From assembly GCA_009694095.1 (NCBI GenBank), contig SHVV01000008.1:1-36093 (forward strand): a stretch of 36,093 bases of DNA, given 5' to 3'. Numbering within the stretch: the stretch's first letter is position 1; each line of letters begins with the position of its first letter. Positions 27,847-36,093 of the stretch are shown piece after piece. This stretch comes from Alphaproteobacteria bacterium (lineage in GTDB: Bacteria > Pseudomonadota > Alphaproteobacteria > SHVV01). Under the pieces are notes generated by a model, which saw only the letters and a program-made list of their open reading frames with translations, ran no database searches and was not told where the DNA came from. A program made the translations under genes and the position numbers.

Positions 27847-27920
27847 AGGGATTTTCGAGCTCTGGCGCCACGCTCGACGGATTGGCCCGCGAGCGACGCC
27901 AAGCGAGCGGACGTTCGGCC

Positions 27921-28235
27921 TTACTTCGCGGCGAGAAGCGAGGTTGCGATATACCCTTCCAACTTACCGGCGCGCACGTGAGTCCACTCGCCGGACGCAT
28001 GGAGGATTTGCACCTTGGTCCCACGCCGGAGACTGGTGATTTTCTTCGATTTTTGGTCGGGCGCCGCGCGCAGAATTGCGCTCTTCACGCGCACGGCCGT
28101 CTGTCCGCCGGATTGAGCGAGATGAACGCCGATTGCCGGCGAGGCGCCGCTCGCCGCGACCAGCGGCGCAGCGCCAGCCGCAAAAGCAAGACCCATGGAA
28201 GCCGAAACCGCGACTGCCGCAAACAAATTCCACAT
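27921..28235 (-). CDS. Secreted/periplasmic bacterial SH3-domain protein
   Basis: Signal peptide MWNLFAAVAVSASMGLAFAAGA; VKSAILRAAPDQKSKKITSLRRGTKVQILHASGEWTHVRAGKLEGYIATSLL. Confidence 0.88.
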   Translation of the reverse strand: MWNLFAAVAVSASMGLAFAAGAAPLVAASGASPAIGVHLAQSGGQTAVRVKSAILRAAPDQKSKKITSLRRGTKVQILHASGEWTHVRAGKLEGYIATSLLAAK

Positions 28236-28634
28236 CGAGTAACACTCCTTCAGGTTGATGGCGTTGTCGGCTTAACATCTAGAATTGGAGCGAGGTGCGC
28301 CAATTCGCCGCGCCACCAATTCGGTGGGATACTCGAAATCCGGACCAAATGCCAATTGATTGACGTTGGCGGCAATCTCCAGTTCAGTCGCTCGCTTGCG
28401 TTCCGCTCACGGTTTAACTTCGACCGCTGCTCATCGGATCTCGCATGCACCGGCTTCGCGCCGATCGCGAACGGCCCGTTTGCGTGCGGTGATCCGTCCG
28501 TTTCCGGCGTTCCGCGCCCTTCGCTCGCTCGACGAGACGCCCCCCCCTCGGCGCCCGCGTCCGGTTAGCATTTTGGTCGGACTGATCGTGTGGCAAACTC
28601 CTCCAATCGAGGTCGCGGAAGCGAAGGGGGATCC

Positions 28635-29465
28635 ATGCGCGCCAGTTTTGTCGAGGTCGACGGCATTCGCACCCGTTACCTGCATGCGGGCGACGGGCCG
28701 CCGCTATTGCTTCTCCACGGCCTCGGAATTTCAGCCGATTGCTGGTTCTATAATATCGACGCGCTGGCGGAGCACTTCTCGGTATTCGCATTGGACATGC
28801 TCGGCCAAGGCTTCACCGGCTTTCGCGACTTGGGCGGCCGCGCCGCGCAGCCGGTACTGATGGAGCATGTCGCGTCCTTCGCCGACAAGCTTGGCCTCGA
28901 CAGCTATTCGGCGTGCGGCAGCTCCTACGGCGCCGGCATGTCCGCGCTCCTTTACCTGCATCGTCCGGAGCGGATGAGGAAGCTCGTGCTGATCGGCTCC
29001 GGCTCGACCTTCCGTCCGTCCGACGCGCAAGAAGAAGGTTTTGCCCGATCGTATAAGAATGCGGCATCGGCTTTACGCGATCCGACGTTCGAAAACTGCC
29101 GCAAACGGCTCGCCAATGTCTGCTACGACCCGCGCTCGGTCACCAACGTCGTGATCTTCGGGCAGCTCACGAGCTACGCCCAAGACTACATCCTGCCGGC
29201 CTACGAGCAGATTGCGCGCGCCAACATGAACATCGAACTGACGCGGCCGCACCGGCTGGTGGGGCGGCTCGAACAGATTAAACTGCCGACGCTGATCGTG
29301 GTCGGCCGCGACGATCCACGATCGAGCGTCGAATTCCACATCGCCGGGCACAAGCGGATGCCGAACGCGGAACTTGTCATCTACGAGAAATGCGGCCACA
29401 TGCCGATGATCGAGCAAGTCGAACGCTTCAATCAAACGGTCAAAGAATTCCTGCTGTGCGCTTGA
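28635..29465 (+). CDS. Alpha/beta hydrolase (paralogue of 26752..27594)
   Basis: Start ATG 28635; LLLLHGLGISADCW, CGSSYGA, KCGHMPMIEQVERFN. Confidence 0.92.
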   Translation: MRASFVEVDGIRTRYLHAGDGPPLLLLHGLGISADCWFYNIDALAEHFSVFALDMLGQGFTGFRDLGGRAAQPVLMEHVASFADKLGLDSYSACGSSYGAGMSALLYLHRPERMRKLVLIGSGSTFRPSDAQEEGFARSYKNAASALRDPTFENCRKRLANVCYDPRSVTNVVIFGQLTSYAQDYILPAYEQIARANMNIELTRPHRLVGRLEQIKLPTLIVVGRDDPRSSVEFHIAGHKRMPNAELVIYEKCGHMPMIEQVERFNQTVKEFLLCA

Positions 29466-29610
29466 TCCTTCGTTGTCGACTCTCGATCCGGGGGCGCGGC
29501 GTGGCGCCGGCGCGAACGTTTGAACGATCCACGTGCCGTTTGCGCAGTGCCGGGGAAACCGCGCTTGCCGCCACGATCGATCTCGCCCATCGAGTCGCGG
29601 CGGGATCTCC

Positions 29611-30546
29611 ATGACGATGGCATCGAGCGACTGGGCGACACGACTCGCGATGCGCCACCCTTGGGCGCCGTACGGCCTCCTCACGCTCGCGATGCTGTCC
29701 TACGGCTCATACTACGTCGTGGGCCGCGCCGTGCACGACGAGTTCCCGCCGGTCGCGCTTTCGTTTTGGCGCGCGGTTGGCGCTTGCGTGCTCCTCTATC
29801 CGTTCATCGCGCCGGCATTGGCCCGAAGCTACCGTCAATTGTTCCGCCATTGGTCGCTGATCGCCGCGCTTGGGCTGACGCAGGCCGCGATCGGGCAAGT
29901 CACCATCTTGTGGGCGCTGCACACGACGACCGCGATCAATGCGGCGCTGATCTCGGCGTTGTTGCCCGCGTTCACCGTCGTTCTCGCGGCGGTAATGGTC
30001 CGCGAACGCATGAACGCCAGCCAGCGCCTCGGCATCGCCGTCGCGTTCGTCGGCGCGGTGATCGCCATCGTGCGCGGCGATTGGTCGGTGCTGATCAGCC
30101 TCGAATTCGTCGTCGGCGACATCCTGGTCTTGATCACTACGGTGGCTTGGGCGTTTTATTCGGTGTTGGTGAAGCGAGTGCCGGTCAACCTCGATCCTTT
30201 CGTCGTCTTCTTCGGCCTAACGGCGTTCGCCGCGGTGCTCTTGCTTCCGCTGCATGCGGTTGAGGCGATCGTGCTCGGCGCCTATCCAGTGCCGAGCACC
30301 GCTGCGGTGGCCGGCATTCTCTACATCATCGTGTTCACGGCGATCCTCGGGCTAGTGTTCCTCAACATCGGTATCGCCGCGCTCGGACCGGCCCGCGCGA
30401 GTTCGTTCTACTACCTGATGCCGGTGTTCACCGCCTTGATCGCCGTGGTGGCGCTCGACGAGGCGCTCCGGCTTTACCACCTCGCCGGCTTGGCGCTCGT
30501 GGTCGGCGGAATCTATTTTTCCGGCCGCCCGGACCGCGCGCGGTAA
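29611..30546 (+). CDS. EamA/DMT-family transporter
   Basis: Ten hydrophobic segments, two EamA repeats (SFWRAVGACVLL; YLMPVFTALIAVVALDEAL); start ATG 29611. Confidence 0.92.
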   Translation: MTMASSDWATRLAMRHPWAPYGLLTLAMLSYGSYYVVGRAVHDEFPPVALSFWRAVGACVLLYPFIAPALARSYRQLFRHWSLIAALGLTQAAIGQVTILWALHTTTAINAALISALLPAFTVVLAAVMVRERMNASQRLGIAVAFVGAVIAIVRGDWSVLISLEFVVGDILVLITTVAWAFYSVLVKRVPVNLDPFVVFFGLTAFAAVLLLPLHAVEAIVLGAYPVPSTAAVAGILYIIVFTAILGLVFLNIGIAALGPARASSFYYLMPVFTALIAVVALDEALRLYHLAGLALVVGGIYFSGRPDRAR

Positions 30547-30788
30547 CTCGCTCGACATCGGCCGACCCGGTCGCGATGCAACCGGGGCCCTCACCACGAT
30601 CGGGCCGTCGGAGCGACTTCCGCCGCTCTGCCACTAACTTCCATGCCAATCCTTGGGACATGGCGATGTGAACTGCCCGGTCCGATCGGTGTGAGCGAGC
30701 AGGTTATCGTTGACGTAGCTGTAGCGAGTGAGGCTCTGGCCGTCGGACCAGCGCCGGTCAAGAGCGCCGGTGCCTGGAACCTAAATCG

Positions 30789-31178
30789 TCAAACCGGAAG
30801 GTCGCTCGCGTGCGATGATAGGATCGTCAGCCGGTAGCCGCTTGGGTCGAGGACCTCGAATCGGTCGTGAATCGAGCCGCGCGCGATCGGCGTTGGCTTC
30901 ATGCCAAGCTTCGAACAGGCGTCGCATGTTGCGCCGACATCGTCGACCATAAAATCGAATGGCGCCGCTGCGCCGCGTTTGCCCCGCTCGGTCGCCTTGA
31001 GGATCAGCATTTGGGTGCCGCCGCGCAACTCAAGCACGGCGAAATCCTCCCGGCGCACGATGCCGCTGACGCCGAGCGACTCGTACCAATCGGCCGCCTT
31101 GGCGATGTCGGCGACGCGATGTTGGACGTGGCCGATCACAATCGGCTGACGCAGGTCTTTCTTCTTTCGTGCGGGCAT
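30789..31178 (-). CDS. VOC/glyoxalase-family protein
   Basis: GHVQHRVADIAKAADWYESLGV ... RFEVLDPSGYRLTI. Confidence 0.87.
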   Translation of the reverse strand: MPARKKKDLRQPIVIGHVQHRVADIAKAADWYESLGVSGIVRREDFAVLELRGGTQMLILKATERGKRGAAAPFDFMVDDVGATCDACSKLGMKPTPIARGSIHDRFEVLDPSGYRLTILSSHASDLPV

Positions 31179-31338
31179 GGTCGATTCTTCGATGCTGGCA
31201 TCGGCGACATCGAAGCGTCAAGTGCCCACTCCGCCAGCCCGACTTCAACCGATGGCCTTCGCCGATTCGGAGCGGCCTCGGCGACCGGCCCGCCGCCGCG
31301 CCCTGGCCAATCACTCTCGCCCGAGCATATAACAACGA

Positions 31339-33519
<2,181 letters not shown>

Positions 33520-33613
33520 GCATGGCACGGGTCGACGCTTCGTACCGGCGGGCGTCGGCTTCGCGGCCACGCATCGCCGGAGTACCAACCGAGAGTAAGG
33601 TGGCTCACACCCG

Positions 33614-34408
33614 ATGACCGCTGTTGCCGCCCACCGTTCGATTGGTGTCGGCGGCGAAGAAGCCGCGAACTACGGCATCGACGCACCGGTTTGGATTCGC
33701 CGGCTAGTCGTTGCCGGCGTGATCGCAATCGCCACAGGCGCCGCCTCGGCTGGCTACTGGGCAACCGCGAGCTCGAGCAGCCTCGCGCTGCAAGGCGGTT
33801 CGGTCGCAGCGATTAGAGGTGGCCTCGGGCTGCTATGGTCGGCCGCAGTGCTCTGGCGCTACGGTAGGCACCGAGAATTCCTCCATCGTGAACGCATGCT
33901 GAACGCCGTGGTGTGGCGGGGAACCGAAACCGTACTCGACATCGGCGTTGGCAGCGGGCTGCTCTTGATTGGCGCCGCCAAGCGGGTGCCGCAGGGCTAC
34001 GCGCTTAGGATCGATGTTTGGCGCTCCCAGGACCCATCGCACAATACGCCGACGATCACGCTGCACAACGCATTGCTCGAGGGTGTGGCCGCGAACTTGA
34101 TGCTGCTGACGGGAGACGCCCGCCGCTTGCCGTTTGCAAGCGAGAGTGTCGACGTCGTTCTCTCGAATCTTTGCTTGCACAACATCTCGAATGCGGCGGG
34201 TCGCTCGGCAGCCTGCCGGGAAATCGCGCGCGTCTTGGCGCCGGACGGGTTGGCATTCGTTTCCGACCACCGTCACAGCGAAACCTACATGCGGGAGATG
34301 CTCGCCGCAGATTTGACGGTCTTTGGCTCGCCGCTACTTCCATTCACGCTTTTTCCGCCGCTGCGAGTAGTATCCGCAACGAAAACAGCCGGTTCACAAA
34401 CACCATGA
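33614..34408 (+). CDS. Class I SAM-dependent methyltransferase with N-terminal membrane segments
   Basis: VLDIGVGSGLLLIGAAKRVP; DARRLPFASESVDVVLSNLCLHNI; hydrophobic N-terminal segments. Confidence 0.85.
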   Translation: MTAVAAHRSIGVGGEEAANYGIDAPVWIRRLVVAGVIAIATGAASAGYWATASSSSLALQGGSVAAIRGGLGLLWSAAVLWRYGRHREFLHRERMLNAVVWRGTETVLDIGVGSGLLLIGAAKRVPQGYALRIDVWRSQDPSHNTPTITLHNALLEGVAANLMLLTGDARRLPFASESVDVVLSNLCLHNISNAAGRSAACREIARVLAPDGLAFVSDHRHSETYMREMLAADLTVFGSPLLPFTLFPPLRVVSATKTAGSQTP

Positions 34409-35154
34409 CAAAAGTAGCGCTCGTGACAGGCGCCGGCGTGCGCATCGGCCGCGCCATCGCGCTCGGCCTCGCCGCCGATGGCTGGACCGTGGCCGTGCAT
34501 CATCGGAATTCAGCCGCCGCCGCGCGCGCCGTCGTCGCGGCGATCGCCAAGGCCGGAGGTCGGGCGCAATCCTTCGCCGCCGATCTCGCCGACGAGCGCT
34601 CGACCCAAGAGTTGCTGGGCCACGTGCGCGCGGCGCTCGGGCCGGTCACGCTCTTGGTCAACAACGCCTCGGTGTTCGACTACGACGACTGGGCGAGCGC
34701 CGATCGAGCTTCGTGGGACCGGCATTTGGCCGTCAATCTGCGGGCGCCGCTGGTGCTGGCGCAGAATTTCGCGTGCGCTTTGCCCAAGGGTGCGAACGGC
34801 AACATCGTCAATCTGCTCGACCAACGGGTGTGGCGTCTAACGCCGCAGTTTCTCTCGTACACCGTTAGCAAGACCGGCTTGTGGACGCTGACCCGGACGC
34901 TGGCCATGGCACTGGCGCCGCGAATTCGCGTCAACGCGATCGGTCCCGGCCCGACGCTCAAGAGCGCGCGCCAGAGTCCGGCGCACTTTCGCCGCCAGGC
35001 GCGCTCCACGCCGCTCGGACACGGCGCAACGCCGGCCGAGATCTATGCCGGCGTCCGTTTCATTCTCGGTGCGCCGTCGCTCACCGGCCAGATGCTGGCG
35101 CTCGACGGCGGCCAGCATTTGAACGGGCGGGCGCGAACGTCGGAGCGCGAGTAA
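34405..35154 (+). CDS. SDR, FolM/pteridine-reductase-like
   Basis: TGAGVRIGRAIA (TGxxxRxG), NNASVFDYDDW, YTVSKTGLW; ATGA overlap with upstream methyltransferase; next to folB. Confidence 0.85.
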   Translation: MTKVALVTGAGVRIGRAIALGLAADGWTVAVHHRNSAAAARAVVAAIAKAGGRAQSFAADLADERSTQELLGHVRAALGPVTLLVNNASVFDYDDWASADRASWDRHLAVNLRAPLVLAQNFACALPKGANGNIVNLLDQRVWRLTPQFLSYTVSKTGLWTLTRTLAMALAPRIRVNAIGPGPTLKSARQSPAHFRRQARSTPLGHGATPAEIYAGVRFILGAPSLTGQMLALDGGQHLNGRARTSERE

Positions 35155-35293
35155 CGGGGATCGGCTATGCTGCGGTCAGCTCATGGTCCGACAAGCGCGT
35201 CATGGCGACGAGGCGGGCACCTCGCCACCGCCTCGTCGCGGACTTCTCGAAGGCTGAGGCCGATGCCGCCAGCGCGTGATTTTAGGTTCTGAG

Positions 35294-35737
35294 ATGACCG
35301 ACCACCGCACCACCAAAACGACCCATCGCCCGATCGTCCTTGCCGATGCCGGCCGCAAACTCCGCCACGTGTTCGTGCGCGATCTCGAACTCGGGGCCAA
35401 GATCGGCGTGCACACCTCCGAGCGGGTATCGACGCAGCCGATCCGGATAAACGTCGATCTCGCGGTGCACGAGGACGACGCGCCGCTGCGCGACGAATTG
35501 GCCGATGTCGTTTGCTACGAGGATATCGTCAACGCGATCAAGGGGCTGCTCGCGCAGGGCCATGTCAATCTGGTCGAGACCTTGGCCGAGCGGATCGCCG
35601 CGCGCTGCCTGGTCGATCCGCGCGTGTACTCGGCGCGGATACGGATCGAGAAGCTCCGTGTCATCGCCGAGGCCGCGAGCGTCGGGGTTGAAATCGAGCG
35701 CCGGCGGCCCAAACTGGCCGCCAGCGTCCGGCCGTGA
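35294..35737 (+). CDS. folB: Dihydroneopterin aldolase
   Basis: HVFVRDLELGAKIGVHTSERVSTQPIRINVDL; VCYEDIVNAIKGLL; VNLVETLAERIAA. Confidence 0.9.
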   Translation: MTDHRTTKTTHRPIVLADAGRKLRHVFVRDLELGAKIGVHTSERVSTQPIRINVDLAVHEDDAPLRDELADVVCYEDIVNAIKGLLAQGHVNLVETLAERIAARCLVDPRVYSARIRIEKLRVIAEAASVGVEIERRRPKLAASVRP

Positions 35738-35945
35738 CCCGGCCGACGGCTGGTGCAGGCAGCGGCGGAACACCGGTCTGCCCCGACGCTGGCTGCGGCC
35801 GAAACGCCGAAGTTGTGCACACCCGCCACCACCGGCCACGCCGATCGGAGCAACGCGAACGATGTTGCAACCGCCATTTGTCACCGCCGCAGATATCGCG
35901 CGCAGACCGTTTCGAAAAAACCCGCAAATCCAACTGTGTAACTTC

Positions 35946-35966
35946 TTTGCCTCAATTTTAGGCAAA
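35946..35966. promoter_or_regulatory. Palindrome TTTGCCT-CAATTTT-AGGCAAA; candidate regulator operator
   Basis: Perfect 7-bp arms in an AT-rich intergenic stretch after folB. Confidence 0.55.
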
Positions 35967-36093
35967 CCGTTGCAACCCGCCGATTTTCGCCAATTCCGAC
36001 CCGGTCCTACCGGTTTGCGCACAGAGATATCGCCACGCTTGGTGGATAGCTGCTCAGTCGGGCGGCGATCGAGGCACCGGCCGCTCGACTCGC

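Overview
High-GC, alphaproteobacterial-looking chromosomal window (inferred from coding style and gene content). About the left two-thirds (1..24601) reads as a catabolic/uptake island. It holds four Rieske non-heme iron oxygenase alpha subunits, two close paralogues of a TenA/PqqC-fold (HO-like diiron oxidase, HDO) protein, a LigI-like amidohydrolase, two tandem amidase-signature hydrolases, an isochorismatase-family amidohydrolase and two tandem SDRs. Its transport genes are three NMT1/THI5-type substrate-binding proteins (one truncated at the window edge), a complete TRAP system (DctPQM) and a complete branched-chain-amino-acid-type ABC system. Fourteen consecutive genes (about 21264 down to 7272) lie on the minus strand. 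No Rieske beta subunit, ferredoxin, reductase or dedicated transcription regulator is visible. The right part is more ordinary: cold-shock protein, a decayed SDR, two alpha/beta hydrolases, an SH3 protein, an EamA transporter, a VOC protein, UvrB, a SAM methyltransferase, a FolM/PTR1-like SDR and FolB. The best candidate for an undescribed system is the repeated HDO + Rieske oxygenase + solute-capture module; its substrate is unknown. All family calls come from reading motifs by eye; no database search was run.
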